Below are positions 20,521 through 29,897 of a DNA stretch of 42,893 nt, piece after piece. Positions within the stretch are counted from its first letter, which is position 1. The number at the start of each line of letters is the position of its first letter. Both the position numbers and the translations under genes were made by a program. The notes beneath the pieces are model-generated. The model was not told the origin of the DNA, made no database searches, and saw nothing but the letters and a program-made list of their open reading frames with translations. This DNA comes from Thermoleophilia bacterium (GTDB lineage: Bacteria > Actinomycetota > Thermoleophilia > Gaiellales > Gaiellaceae), in NCBI GenBank assembly GCA_014534345.1, contig JACVRR010000007.1, positions 1-42,893 of the forward strand, in the 5' to 3' direction.

Positions 20521-22074
20521 GTGACGAGCGACGGCGCGCCGATGCTGGCCGCCCGGCGCCTGTCGAAGCGCTTCGGCAGCACGCGCGCGCTCGACGACGT
20601 CACCCTCGAGGTGGCGCCGTCCGAGGTACACGCGCTGCTGGGCCAGAACGGCTCCGGCAAGTCGACCCTGATCAAGGTGCTGTCGGGCTACCACGCCCCC
20701 GACGAGGGGGCGATCGACGTGCGCGGCCGGCCGCTGCCGCTGCCCCCGAGCGCCGACGACGCCCGGCGGCTCGGGATCAGCTTCGTCCACCAGGACCTCG
20801 GGCTCGTCGACTCGCTGTCGGTGCTCGACAACCTGCGCGTCGGCCGGTACGAGACCGGCCTCGGCGGCCGGATCCGCTGGCGCGACGAGCGGCGGCGGGC
20901 GCGGGCGCTGCTGCGCGATTTCGAGCTCGCCCTCGACCCCGACGTCCGGGTGGGGCGCCTGGCGCAGACGGAGAAGGCGATCGTCGCGATCGTGCGGGCG
21001 CTGCAGGACCTCGAGCAGTGGGCGGGAGGCGGGCTGCTCGTCCTCGACGAGCCGACGGCGTCGCTGCCCGAGGACGAGGTGCGGCGGCTGTTCGCGGCGG
21101 TCGAGCATGCGAAGGAGCGCGGGTCCTCCGTCCTGTTCGTCACCCACCGGCTCGACGAGGTGCTCGCGATCAGCGACCGCGTCTCGGTGCTCCGCGACGG
21201 GCGGCTCGTGGCGACCCGGCCGACCTCCGAGCTCGACCACGCCTCGCTCGTGACGCTGATCCTCGGGCGCGAGCTGGGCGAGCTCTACCCGCCGGTCGAG
21301 CACCGTCCGGCCGCGACCGTGCTCGAGGTGCGCGGGCTGGCCGGCTCCGTCGTCCGCGACCTCTCCCTCGCTCTTCGCGAGGGGGAGGTGCTCGGGCTCA
21401 CCGGCCTGGTCGGGGCGGGCCACGACGAGCTTCCGTACCTCGTGTCGGGCGCGCGCCGCGCGCAGGCGGGCGAGGTCGTCCTGCGCGGCCGCTCGCTCGG
21501 GCTGCCGTCCCCGGCCGAGGCGGCGGCGGCCGGGATCGGGTTCCTGCCGGGCGACCGCCAACGCCTCGCCGGCATCCCGCGCGCGCGCGTGCGCGAGAAC
21601 GTGACCGTCGCCGGGCTGACCCGGTACCGAGGGCGCTTCGGCCTGGACGCCCGGCGCGAGCGCCGCGACGCCGCCGCGACGCTGGAGCGGCTGCAGGTGC
21701 ACCCGCGCGACCCCGAGCGGCGGCTGGCCGAGCTGTCGGGCGGGAACCAGCAGAAGGCGCTGCTCGGCCGGTGGCTGCAGGTCCGTCCCGCCGTCCTGCT
21801 GCTCGACGAGCCGACTCACGGCGTGGACGTCGGCTCGCGCCAGGCGATCTTCGGCATCCTCGAGCAGGCGGCCGAGGCCGGCACCTCGATCCTGTACGCG
21901 TCGGCCGAGTACGACGACCTCGCCCACCTGTGCGACCGGGTGCTCGTCTTCCACCGCGGGCGCGTCGTCCGCGAGCTGAGCGGGGCGGCGCTGACGGCGG
22001 ACGCGGTCGCCGCCGCCTGCTACCACGTGCCCGACGCCGGCGGGGCTCCGGTAGATTCGGCCGACCCAGGATGA
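20521..22074 (+). CDS. Sugar-type ABC transporter ATPase with two nucleotide-binding domains
   Basis: The 517-residue protein has the RbsA/MglA layout. The first domain has Walker A LLGQNGSGKSTLIKVLSG, a degenerate signature (RLAQTEKAIVAIVRAL) and Walker B LLVLDEPTASLPEDE. The second starts at about residue 260, has GLVGAGHDELPYLVSG in place of a normal Walker A, FLPGDRQRLAGI, a good signature LSGGNQQKALLGRWL and Walker B VLLLDEPTHGVDVGSRQ. This asymmetry is normal for the family. GTG 20521 starts 35 bases after the lipoprotein gene. Its stop overlaps the next start (ATGA at 22071). Confidence 0.9.
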   Translation: MTSDGAPMLAARRLSKRFGSTRALDDVTLEVAPSEVHALLGQNGSGKSTLIKVLSGYHAPDEGAIDVRGRPLPLPPSADDARRLGISFVHQDLGLVDSLSVLDNLRVGRYETGLGGRIRWRDERRRARALLRDFELALDPDVRVGRLAQTEKAIVAIVRALQDLEQWAGGGLLVLDEPTASLPEDEVRRLFAAVEHAKERGSSVLFVTHRLDEVLAISDRVSVLRDGRLVATRPTSELDHASLVTLILGRELGELYPPVEHRPAATVLEVRGLAGSVVRDLSLALREGEVLGLTGLVGAGHDELPYLVSGARRAQAGEVVLRGRSLGLPSPAEAAAAGIGFLPGDRQRLAGIPRARVRENVTVAGLTRYRGRFGLDARRERRDAAATLERLQVHPRDPERRLAELSGGNQQKALLGRWLQVRPAVLLLDEPTHGVDVGSRQAIFGILEQAAEAGTSILYASAEYDDLAHLCDRVLVFHRGRVVRELSGAALTADAVAAACYHVPDAGGAPVDSADPG

Positions 22075-22922
22075 CGCTTCCCGAGACCGCGCCGGCGCGG
22101 GGAGGTGCGCGCCCCGACACCACGTCGCTCTACTTCGCCAACCTGGCGTATCCCGCGATCGCCGCGGCGGCCGCGTCGGACCCGCCGACGGTCCTCTTCT
22201 TCCCGGTCGGCTCCACCGAGCCGCACGGCCCGCACTCGCCGCTCTGCACCGATCCCGTGATCTCGCTCGGGATGTGCGAGCGCGCCTGCCTGCGGCTGCG
22301 GGACGACCCGGAGCTGCGCGGGCTGATCCTCCCGCTCCTCCCGTACGGCGTCACCCGCTACACCGCGAGCTTCGGCGGCGCGATCCATGTGCGCGAGGAG
22401 ACGCTGCACGCGCTGGTGGTCGACGTTTGCAGGTCGCTCCTCGACCAGGGGTTCCGCCACGTCGTGCTCGTGAACAACCACTTCGAGCCGGAGCACGTGC
22501 AGACGCTCCACCGCGCCGCCGACGACGTCGAGCGCGAGCGCGGCGCCGTCGTCGGCTACCTCGATCTCACGCGCAAGGAGCGCGCGACCCGGCTGACCGA
22601 GGAGTTCCGCCGCGGCGAGTGCCACGCCGGCCGCTACGAGACCTCGCTCGTCCTGGCCGACCGGCCCGAGCTGGTCGACCGCGGGACGATGGTCTCGCTC
22701 GCTTACGTGCCCGTGAACCTCGCCCAGGTCATCGCGCAGGGGATGAAGGAGTTCACCGAGATGGGGCTCGAGAGCGCCTACTGCGGCTCGCCGGCGGAGG
22801 CGACCGCCGAGGAGGGCGAGGAGAGCTTCGCGGTCCTGACCGAGATGCTCGTCGAGCTGGCGCGCGAGCTCGTCCGCGGGACGGGCGGGCGCGACCGCTC
22901 CGGCCTGTTCGGGCGCGTGTAG
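22071..22922 (+). CDS. Creatininase-family amidohydrolase
   Basis: The 283-residue protein has the family's metal-binding signature, FPVGSTEPHGPHSPLCTDP (Glu, His and Asp ligands, usual form GSxEQHGPHLPLGTD), then VLVNNHFEPEHVQTLHRA in place of the common NGHGGN loop, and ECHAGRYETSLVLA (HAGxxETS). Relatives open cyclic amides such as creatinine, or hydrolyse formamides. The changed NNHFEP loop points to a different substrate. It overlaps the ABC ATPase gene by 4 bases and precedes HyuB by 13 bases, so it is part of the same pathway. Confidence 0.85.
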   Translation: MTLPETAPARGGARPDTTSLYFANLAYPAIAAAAASDPPTVLFFPVGSTEPHGPHSPLCTDPVISLGMCERACLRLRDDPELRGLILPLLPYGVTRYTASFGGAIHVREETLHALVVDVCRSLLDQGFRHVVLVNNHFEPEHVQTLHRAADDVERERGAVVGYLDLTRKERATRLTEEFRRGECHAGRYETSLVLADRPELVDRGTMVSLAYVPVNLAQVIAQGMKEFTEMGLESAYCGSPAEATAEEGEESFAVLTEMLVELARELVRGTGGRDRSGLFGRV

Positions 22923-22935
22923 AGGGGGTGGAGGA

Positions 22936-25065
22936 GTGGCCACGGCCGTCCACGTCGACCCGGTGACCTTCGAGATCGTGCGGCACAAGCTCTACAACGT
23001 GATGGACGAGACGATCATCGCGCTCGAGAACGTCTCGGGGTCGCCGATCACCAACGAGGGCCACGACCTGATGGCCTCGCTCTACAAGGCCGACGGCGGG
23101 CTGATGGTCGGCGGCGTCGGCTTCCTGCACCACCTGACGAGCGCCGCGCAGGCGGTGAAGCACATCATCGCCGACTACTCGGAGAACCCCGGGATCTTCG
23201 AGGACGACGTCTACTTCCTGAACGACTCCTACACGGCGGCGCTGCACCCGCCGGACGTCTACATCATCTCGCCGATCCACTACGAGGGCGAGCTGCGCGG
23301 GTTCGTGGCGAACTTCGTCCACGTCACCGACATCGGCGCGATCGACCCCGGCGGCTTCTCGCCGAGCGCGCGGGACAACTACCAGGAGGGCTTCCAGACG
23401 AAGGGCCTGAAGATCGTCGAGCGCGGGCGGATGCGCAAGGACGTCGTCGAGACGTTCCTGAACATGGTCCGCGACCCGGGGATGACGCAGCTGGACCTGA
23501 AGTCGCAGCTCGCGGCCAACCACGTCGCCAAGGAGCGGATGAAGGAGCTGTACCGCGATTACGGCGTCGACGTGGTAGACGCGGTCTCCGAGGAGCTGAT
23601 CCGCCAGTCCGAGCAGCTCGTCCGCGAGCGCCTGCTGGAGATCCCCGACGGGCGCTGGCGGGCGCGCGAGTACATCGACATGCCGGGCGCGAACGCGAAG
23701 GTCGAGGTGACGGCGATCAAGGAGGGCGACACGCTCACCTACGACTTCACCGGCTCGAGCCCGCAGACCGAGCTCGGGGTCAACTGCGCCTACTGGGCGA
23801 CCTGGGGCGGCCTCTTTGCGCCGATCTTCCCGCTGCTGGCCTGGGACGTGACCTGGAACGAGGGCGTGACGCACCCGATCCGGATGGTGGCCCCGGAGGG
23901 GACGGTCGTGAACTGCCGCCGCCCGGCGCCGATCTCGATCGCGACCGTCGGGACGATCCAGATCGTCAACAACCTCTCGACCCTGCTGATCTCCAAGATG
24001 CTCGGCGCGACCGAGAAGTACCGCGACCGCGCGACGGCCGTCTGGCACGGAAGCCACGCGCACGTCGAGACGCACGGGCTGACGGCCGACGGCGAGTTCT
24101 TCGTCGCGCCGCTGACCGACACGTTCTGCGGCGCCGCCGGCGCGCGGGCGTTCGCGGACGGGGTCGACCTGGGCGGCGAGATCCCGAACGTCGTCTCGCG
24201 CTGGGCGAACGTCGAGAGCCAGGAGCTGAACACGCCGCTCGTCTACCTCTACCGCCGGGCGGTGCCGGACTCGGGCGGGCCCGGGAAGTACCGCGGCGGG
24301 GTCTGCCACGAGTACGCCTTCACGCCGAACCGGACCGGCGGCCCGATGGGCGTCGTCCTGTTCGGCAAGGGGACGCGGGCGCCGATGAGCCTCGGGATCT
24401 TCGGCGGCTACCCCGGCTGCAACGTCGGCTACTCGACCTTCCGTCGGGGCAACCCGCACGAGCTGCCCACCAGCCTCGAGACGACAACCGGCGAGGAGCG
24501 GATCGACCAGTTCTGGGGGCACATCGAGCTGGAGGAGGGCGACATCCAGTACGTCCGCTTCATGGGCGGCGGCGGCTACGGCGATCCGATCGACCGGGAG
24601 CTCGACCGGGTGCTGGAGGACGTCCTGCGCGGGCTCGTGACCCGCGAGGCGGCGGAGGCGATCTACGGCGTCGTCCTCGCCGACGGGGCGGCCGATCCGG
24701 TCGCGACGGCGGAGCGGCGGCGCGCGATCCGGGCCGAGCGGCTGGGGCGCGACGTCGACCTCCCCGACGTCCGCGCCGCCGTGCCGCCGACGGGCATGCC
24801 CGTCTCGGAGTACCTGCAGCGCACCCCGGGCGGCACGACGCAGTGCACGTGGTGCGGCGCGGAGTTCGGACCGGCCGGCGCCGACTGGAAGGACCACGCA
24901 CTCCTGCGGCGCGTGCCCGTCGCGGCGGCCGGCCCGCTGCGGAACGAGTCCGACGAGTTCGTCCTGCTCGAGGCCTGCTGTCCCTCGTGCGCGACGCTGC
25001 TCGACGTCGACCTGGCGGCCGGGGACGACGGCCCGCTCCACGACCGGATCGAGCGCTGGCCGTGA
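22936..25065 (+). CDS. hyuB: Hydantoinase B/acetone-carboxylase-type subunit with extra zinc-binding tail
   Basis: GTG 22936 is preceded by GGGGGTGGAGGA. Residues 1-560 match HyuB: FEIVRHKLYNVMDETIIALE, then LNDSYTAALHPPDVYIISPI (metal-binding family motif NDPYxGxxHxPD), TDIGAIDPGGFS, and GGGGYGDPIDRELDRVLEDV near the end. The protein is 709 residues, against about 500-580 for most HyuB. The extra C-terminus has CTWCGAEFGPAGADWKD (637-653) and EACCPSCATLLDVDL (about 679-693), resembling the small zinc-bearing gamma subunit of acetone/acetophenone carboxylases. A carboxylase rather than a simple hydantoinase is possible. It overlaps hyuA by 4 bases. Confidence 0.85.
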   Translation: MATAVHVDPVTFEIVRHKLYNVMDETIIALENVSGSPITNEGHDLMASLYKADGGLMVGGVGFLHHLTSAAQAVKHIIADYSENPGIFEDDVYFLNDSYTAALHPPDVYIISPIHYEGELRGFVANFVHVTDIGAIDPGGFSPSARDNYQEGFQTKGLKIVERGRMRKDVVETFLNMVRDPGMTQLDLKSQLAANHVAKERMKELYRDYGVDVVDAVSEELIRQSEQLVRERLLEIPDGRWRAREYIDMPGANAKVEVTAIKEGDTLTYDFTGSSPQTELGVNCAYWATWGGLFAPIFPLLAWDVTWNEGVTHPIRMVAPEGTVVNCRRPAPISIATVGTIQIVNNLSTLLISKMLGATEKYRDRATAVWHGSHAHVETHGLTADGEFFVAPLTDTFCGAAGARAFADGVDLGGEIPNVVSRWANVESQELNTPLVYLYRRAVPDSGGPGKYRGGVCHEYAFTPNRTGGPMGVVLFGKGTRAPMSLGIFGGYPGCNVGYSTFRRGNPHELPTSLETTTGEERIDQFWGHIELEEGDIQYVRFMGGGGYGDPIDRELDRVLEDVLRGLVTREAAEAIYGVVLADGAADPVATAERRRAIRAERLGRDVDLPDVRAAVPPTGMPVSEYLQRTPGGTTQCTWCGAEFGPAGADWKDHALLRRVPVAAAGPLRNESDEFVLLEACCPSCATLLDVDLAAGDDGPLHDRIERWP

Positions 25066-27182
25066 CGCCGGCCGAGTACCTGGTCGGCGTCGACATCGGC
25101 GGCACGTGCACCGACTGCGTGGTCGTCGACCAGGAGGGCCGCGTGACGCTCGCGAAGGCGTTCTCGACGCCGCCCGACTTCTCGGGCGGGATCTTCGACG
25201 CGCTCGACGTCGCGGCCGAGGAGCTCGGGCGGACGCGCGCGGAGCTCCTCGCCGACACGCGGCTGTTCCTGCACAGCACGACCGTGGCCGAGAACGCCGT
25301 CGTCGACGGCACGCTCGCGCGGGCGGGCGTGATCACCAACCGCGGGTTCGAGGACAACCTGTTCGCGATGCGGGGCGGCTACGGCCGCTGGTCTGGCCTC
25401 ACCGAGGAGGAGAAGCGCAACCCGATCGAGACCGACAAGCTGCCGCCGATCGTGCCGCGCGAGCTGGTCGCCGGGGTGCGCGAGCGGACGGACGCGCGCG
25501 GCGGCGTCCGCGTCGAGCCGGACGACGGGGACATCGAGCGAGCGGCGCGCGGGCTGCTCGACGCGGGCGTCGAGGCCGTCGGGGTCAGCACGCTGTGGTC
25601 GTTCGTCAACGCCGAGACCGAGCGCCGGATCGGCGAGCTCGTGCGCCGGCTGCGCCCCGACCTCTTCCTGACGCTGTCGCACGAGATCGCGCCCGTTGTC
25701 GGCGAGTACGAGCGAACGTCCACCGTCGCGCTGAACGCGCGGCTCGGCCCCGTCGTCGGTCGCTACCTCGACAACCTCCGCCGGCGGCTGGAGGACGCCG
25801 GCTTCCAGGGGACGCTGCTCGTCGCCCAGGCCTACGGCGGGCTGCTCCCGTTCGAGGAGGCGGCCACCCGGCCGGTCGGGATGATCGAGTCGGGGCCGGT
25901 GAGCGGGCTGGTCGGCTCGCAGAACCTGGGCGAGCTGGTCGGCTTCCGCAACATCATCGCGGCCGACATGGGCGGCACGACGTTCAAGGTGGGCGTCGTC
26001 CGCGAGGGGCTGATCGAGTACCAGCGGGAGTCGATGGTGCTGCGCTACCACTACGCGCTGCCGAAGATGGACGTCGTCTCGCTCGGGCTGGCGGGCGGCA
26101 GCATCGTCTCGATCGAGCCGCGCACGGGGACGCCGCGGATCGGGCCGCGCAGCGCAGGCTCGGTCCCCGGGCCCGTCTGCTACGGGCACGGCGGCGAGGA
26201 CCCGACGATCACGGACGTGGACGCGATCCTCGGCTACCTGAACCCCGACTTCTTCCTCGGCGGACGCGCGAGCCTGGACATCGACCGGGCGCGTGCCGTG
26301 TTCGAGGAGAAGATCGCCGAGCCGCTCGGGCTGCCGCTGATCGACGCCGCCGCGGCGATGTTCAAGCTGGCGAACAGCCGCTTCCACGACCTCCTGCACC
26401 GGACGACCGTCCAGCGCGGGCTCGATCCCCGGAAGTTCGCCCTCTTCTCCTTCGGCGGCACGGCGGGGATGCACGTGGCCGCGTACGGCGAGGAGCTCGG
26501 CGTCTCGCACATCGTCGTCCCGCACTCCGCCTCGGTGCACGGCGCCTTCGGGCTGGTCACCTCGGACATCGCGCATGAGGACCAGATCACCCAGCCGTTG
26601 CGGCCGCCCGTCGACCTGGACGCGCTGCGCGGCGTGTTCGGCGAGCTGGAAGGCCGGATCACCGGGCAGCTGCACGCGGAGGGCTTCGGCGACGGCGACA
26701 TCCGCCTGCAGCGCTCGATCGACATGCGCTACCGCCGCCAGGTGCACATCCTCACCGTGCCGGTCGTCGCCGACGGACGGATCGACGAGGCGGCCGTCGA
26801 CCGGACGATCGAGCTGTTCGAGACGCTCTACGAGGAGAAGTACGGCAAGGAGTCGGCCTACCGGGAGGCGGGGATCGAGCTCGTGAGCTTCCGCGTGCGC
26901 GGGTCCGGCGTCGTCCGGCGCCCGGAGTTCCGCGTCCACGAGGTCGCGCGCGAGGACGCTTCCGGCGCGGTCGTCGCCACCGTGCGCGCCTGGGTCGACA
27001 GGGCGGGGGAGCTTCAGGACGTCCCGGGCTACGACTTCGAGCGCATGGTGCCGGGCAACGTCGTGCCCGGCCCCGCAGTCGTCTGGACGCCGATCACGAC
27101 GCTCGTCGTCGCCGTCGGCCAGCAGGCGCGCGTGGACGAGTACAAGAACCTCGTGATCGCGTCGGGCGACGGCGCTCGCTGA
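25062..27182 (+). CDS. hyuA: Hydantoinase A/ATP-dependent oxoprolinase-type subunit
   Basis: The 706-residue protein starts at GTG 25062 inside the hyuB stop (GTGA). The ATP-binding fold is seen in VGVDIGGTCTDCVVVDQEG (about residue 7) and IIAADMGGTTFKVGVV (about 299), with FLHSTTVAENAVVDG, GVSTLWSFVNAETERRIGEL, TLSHEIAPVVGEYERTSTV and FSFGGTAGMHVAAYGEELGV. The family uses ATP to phosphorylate an amide or ketone, with the HyuB subunit completing hydrolysis or carboxylation. It is the last gene of the transport and breakdown operon and is convergent with the MarR regulator. Confidence 0.9.
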   Translation: MTPAEYLVGVDIGGTCTDCVVVDQEGRVTLAKAFSTPPDFSGGIFDALDVAAEELGRTRAELLADTRLFLHSTTVAENAVVDGTLARAGVITNRGFEDNLFAMRGGYGRWSGLTEEEKRNPIETDKLPPIVPRELVAGVRERTDARGGVRVEPDDGDIERAARGLLDAGVEAVGVSTLWSFVNAETERRIGELVRRLRPDLFLTLSHEIAPVVGEYERTSTVALNARLGPVVGRYLDNLRRRLEDAGFQGTLLVAQAYGGLLPFEEAATRPVGMIESGPVSGLVGSQNLGELVGFRNIIAADMGGTTFKVGVVREGLIEYQRESMVLRYHYALPKMDVVSLGLAGGSIVSIEPRTGTPRIGPRSAGSVPGPVCYGHGGEDPTITDVDAILGYLNPDFFLGGRASLDIDRARAVFEEKIAEPLGLPLIDAAAAMFKLANSRFHDLLHRTTVQRGLDPRKFALFSFGGTAGMHVAAYGEELGVSHIVVPHSASVHGAFGLVTSDIAHEDQITQPLRPPVDLDALRGVFGELEGRITGQLHAEGFGDGDIRLQRSIDMRYRRQVHILTVPVVADGRIDEAAVDRTIELFETLYEEKYGKESAYREAGIELVSFRVRGSGVVRRPEFRVHEVAREDASGAVVATVRAWVDRAGELQDVPGYDFERMVPGNVVPGPAVVWTPITTLVVAVGQQARVDEYKNLVIASGDGAR

Positions 27183-27184
27183 CG

Positions 27185-27222
27185 GCGGCGCCCGGTGAGG
27201 GCGCGCGCGAGCGCGGCGCCGC
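27185..27222. terminator. Possible bidirectional hairpin between convergent genes
   Basis: GCGGCGCC and GGCGCCGC can pair across 22 bases, just after the hyuA stop and before the end of the MarR gene. There is no T-run, and GC-rich pairs are common here, so support is weak. Confidence 0.3.
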
Positions 27223-27251
27223 TGCCGGAGCACCGCCGATGACGAGCGCGG

Positions 27252-27692
27252 TCACGGCGTGTCGCTCGGGCCGCGGACGCGCGCCAGCAGGCGTTGCAGC
27301 GCCTCCTGCTCCTCGGCCGACCAGAGCCGTCCGAGGGTGCGGGCCGCGGCCTCGGCCACCGTCGCCTGCGCCTCGGCGAGCGTGCGCCGGCCGGCCTCCG
27401 TGAGCACGGCGAGCGCGAGGCGCGCGTCGCGCGGGTGGGACTCGCGGTCGACGAGCCCGATCCGTTCGAGCGGCGCGAGCTGCCGCGCGACGCCCGACGG
27501 AGTGATGCCGAGGCGCGCGGCGAGCTCCACGCGCCGCATCCGGCCGCCGCGGGCGCGCTCGAGCTCGAGCAGCAGCGCGAAGTCGCCGAACGCGAGCCCG
27601 TGGAACGAGCCGAGGTCGGCGTCCACCTCCCGGACGACGCGCGTCCGCGCGAGGGCGAGGTCGAGGGCGACGGCGACCGGCTCCGGCTTCAT
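27252..27692 (-). CDS. MarR-family transcriptional regulator
   Basis: The 146-residue protein has the winged helix of MarR: FALLLELERARGGRMRRVEL, AARLGITPSGVARQLAPLER and IGLVDRESHPRDARLALAVL (D-x-R wing), TEAGRRTLAEAQATV. Flanking helices form the dimer part. It may control its own gene through the repeat at 27710. It is convergent with the hydantoinase operon, so a role in controlling that operon cannot be assumed. Confidence 0.85.
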   Translation of the reverse strand: MKPEPVAVALDLALARTRVVREVDADLGSFHGLAFGDFALLLELERARGGRMRRVELAARLGITPSGVARQLAPLERIGLVDRESHPRDARLALAVLTEAGRRTLAEAQATVAEAAARTLGRLWSAEEQEALQRLLARVRGPSDTP

Positions 27693-27709
27693 GCGCGAAG
27701 TTATACACT

Positions 27710-27720
27710 ACTCATTGAGT
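27710..27720. promoter_or_regulatory. Inverted repeat upstream of the MarR gene
   Basis: ACTCA-T-TGAGT lies 18 bases upstream of the MarR start in an unusually AT-rich stretch (TTATACACTACTCATTGAG). Short palindromes in that position are typical MarR operators; TTATAC nearby could be promoter sequence. Confidence 0.45.
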
Positions 27721-27749
27721 TGTCGTCAATACGGAACGGCGGGCCGTCG

Positions 27750-28937
27750 TCAATCCGGGAGGAGCGGCGCCGAGGGCCCGTCGTCCCGGCCGAGCAGGAC
27801 GGCACGGGTGACCGCGCGCGCCCCGTAGCGGGCGCGGAGGTCGTCGAGCGCCGCGTCGAGCCCGCCGGGGCGCCGTCCGTGGAGCGGGAGCGCCAGCTGG
27901 CCGGCGTCCGCGTCCTCGAGGTTCTCGAGCGCGAGGCCGAGCAGCGTGAGGCCGCGCGCCTCGACCGTCGTCGCCGCCTCGGCGAGAAGGGCGCGCGCGG
28001 CAGCGAGGATCGCCGCCGTCTCGGCGGTCGGCTCCGGAAGCGTGTGCGAGCGGGCGGCACGGGAAAAATCGTCGAAGCGGAGGCGCAGGACGACCGTGCG
28101 CGCGCGCCGCGAGCCCGAGCGCAGCCGCGCCGCGAGGCGATCGACGAGGGTGATCAGGATCGCGTCCAGCTCGGCCGCGGAACGGGCGCGCCGGCCGAGC
28201 GCGCGCTGGGCCCCGAGAGAGCGGCGCCGGCGGCCGACGGCGACCGGTCGCGGATCGCGGTTGTGCGCCAGCGCGTGCAGGTGCCGGCCGGCCGCGCGGC
28301 CGAGCAGCGCGACCAGCGCCGGCTCGCCGAGGCCGGCTACCTCGCCGACGGTGTGGACGCCGCGCTCCTGCAGCTTGCGCGCCGTGACGGGGCCGACGCC
28401 CCACAGGCGCTCGATCGGGAGCGGGTGGAGGAAGGCGAGCTCCTCGTCGGGCGGCACGACGAGCAGGCCGTCCGGCTTCGCGACGGCGCTCGCGACCTTC
28501 GCGAGGAACTTCGTCCGCGCGACGCCGACCGTGATCGGCAGCCCCAGCTCGGCGCGCATGCGCCGGCGCACGCGGACCGCGATCTCGGCCGGCGTGCCGG
28601 CGAGCCGCCGCAGCCCCCGGACGTCGAGGAACGCCTCGTCGATCGACAGCCCCTCGACGAGCGGCGTCGTCTCGCGGAAGACGTCGAACACCGCCCGGCT
28701 CGCCGCCGCGTAGGCGGACATGCGCGGCTCGGCGACGATCGCCTCGGGGCACAGCCGGCGCGCCTGCGAGCCGCTCATCGCCGTCCGCACGCCGCGGGCC
28801 TTGGCCTCGTAGCTGGCGGCGAGGACGACGCCGGCGCCGACGATCACGGGACGCCCGCGTAGGCGCGGGTCGTCGCGCTGCTCGACCGACGCGTAGAACG
28901 CGTCGAGGTCGGCGTGGAGGATGGTCGGCGCCTCCAT
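27750..28937 (-). CDS. dinB: DNA polymerase IV (Y-family)
   Basis: The start chosen is [23 protein letters not shown] at 28952 and 29030 are also in frame, but only this one matches the usual N-terminus. Catalytic residues: HADLDAF and LSIDEAFLD (the S-I-D-E motif). Other family parts: [50 protein letters not shown], the helix-hairpin-helix [20 protein letters not shown], and the little finger domain from about residue 240. No clamp-binding motif was recognised beyond QLALPLHG near the end, which fits a QLxLP beta-clamp motif. It copies past damaged bases with low fidelity. Confidence 0.92.
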   Translation of the reverse strand: MEAPTILHADLDAFYASVEQRDDPRLRGRPVIVGAGVVLAASYEAKARGVRTAMSGSQARRLCPEAIVAEPRMSAYAAASRAVFDVFRETTPLVEGLSIDEAFLDVRGLRRLAGTPAEIAVRVRRRMRAELGLPITVGVARTKFLAKVASAVAKPDGLLVVPPDEELAFLHPLPIERLWGVGPVTARKLQERGVHTVGEVAGLGEPALVALLGRAAGRHLHALAHNRDPRPVAVGRRRRSLGAQRALGRRARSAAELDAILITLVDRLAARLRSGSRRARTVVLRLRFDDFSRAARSHTLPEPTAETAAILAAARALLAEAATTVEARGLTLLGLALENLEDADAGQLALPLHGRRPGGLDAALDDLRARYGARAVTRAVLLGRDDGPSAPLLPD

Positions 28938-29059
28938 CTCCCGGGAACGCATGTTCGCAGGCGCGGCGGCCGGCGCGGGACCCGCCGCGCGCGTTTGCCA
29001 GCCGAGCGCGCGCGGAAACGAGGGGTACACACGCGGGCGACACGGAAAGGGGTCGGCAA

Positions 29060-29476
29060 ATGGCGGTCACGCAGCGCGGAACATCGGCGAACTACCTGCA
29101 GCGGGCGCCGAGCCCCAGCGGGCTGGCGGAGGTCATCGACCTGATCCTCGACAAGGGCCTCGTGATCGACGCGTACGTGCGCGTGTCGCTGGTCGGGATC
29201 GAGATCCTGACGATCGACGCGCGCATCGTGATCGCGAGCGTCGACACGTACCTCCGGTTCGCCGAGGCGGTCAACCGGCTCGACCTGCAGGCGCAGCAGC
29301 GGGATCTCCCCGACATGCTCGGCGACGCGGTCGAGAGCGGCGGCCGGCGGAAGGCGAGCGGCGCGATCGAGGGTGCGAAGGAGAAGGTCCCCGGGCTCCG
29401 GGGCGGCGACCGCGAGGAGAAGGAGGAGGAGGAGGAGGAGGGCGCGCGGGCGAGCGACGCCGACGACGAGTCCTAG
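29060..29476 (+). CDS. gvpA: Gas vesicle structural protein GvpA-type, isolated
   Basis: ATG 29060 follows GGAAAGGGG. Residues 19-76 match Gvp[53 protein letters not shown]. This small hydrophobic protein forms the ribs of gas vesicles. The protein is 138 residues, longer than the 70-residue classic GvpA, with an N-terminal extension and an acidic C-terminal tail ([20 protein letters not shown]). None of the usual partners (GvpF/L, GvpN, GvpG, GvpK) is in the window, so it is either an orphan or its cluster is elsewhere. It is divergent from dinB. Confidence 0.85.
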   Translation: MAVTQRGTSANYLQRAPSPSGLAEVIDLILDKGLVIDAYVRVSLVGIEILTIDARIVIASVDTYLRFAEAVNRLDLQAQQRDLPDMLGDAVESGGRRKASGAIEGAKEKVPGLRGGDREEKEEEEEEGARASDADDES

Positions 29477-29561
29477 CCCGCGGGCGCGACGGGCGTTTCG
29501 CCCGGCGCCGTCGCGGGAAACTTCGTCGCGCTCCGAAGCTCAACACGAAAGGGGGCGTGTC

Positions 29562-29843
29562 ATGGCCGGAGCGCCGGTACGTCGGTCGAGGTCGCTCCTC
29601 GCCGGCCTGCTCGCGGCAGTTGGCGTGTTCCTGGTGTTCCCCGCGATCGCGCTCGCGCAGTCGCCCGGAGTGCAGCGCCCGCGCGGGCCCGCATCCGAGC
29701 AGGAAGCCACTCCCGGAGAGGCGGGCGCGCTCGCCGGGACCGGGTTCGAGGTATGGCAGGTGGCCGTGCTCGGCGCGGTGCTGATCGTCGCCGGGCTCGT
29801 CCTGCTGCGCGGCGTCCGCGTACGCCAGAGCGAGGCCGCGTAG
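29562..29843 (+). CDS. LAGTG cell-wall-anchored or sortase-processed small protein
   Basis: ATG 29562 follows GAAAGGGGG. The 93-residue protein has a signal peptide (RSLLAGLLAAVGVFLVFPAI then ALAQ), a short Pro/Gln/Glu-rich mature part, then LAGTG, a membrane helix (VWQVAVLGAVLIVAGLVLL) and a basic tail (RGVRVRQ). LAxTG is the signal known for class E sortases of high-GC Gram-positives. The sortase gene follows after 54 bases, which supports a substrate-enzyme pair. The mature part is only about 35 residues, so it may be a small surface tag. Confidence 0.75.
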   Translation: MAGAPVRRSRSLLAGLLAAVGVFLVFPAIALAQSPGVQRPRGPASEQEATPGEAGALAGTGFEVWQVAVLGAVLIVAGLVLLRGVRVRQSEAA

Positions 29844-29897
29844 ATCGAGAGAGAGGCGGGACGGGCCTCGGCTCGCGAGGCCCGTCTCGACGACCCG

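Noticed and set aside
24663-27233. 856-codon minus-strand open frame opposite hyuA
   Set aside because: Antisense artefact of GC-rich codons; hyuA on the plus strand has well-defined ATPase motifs.
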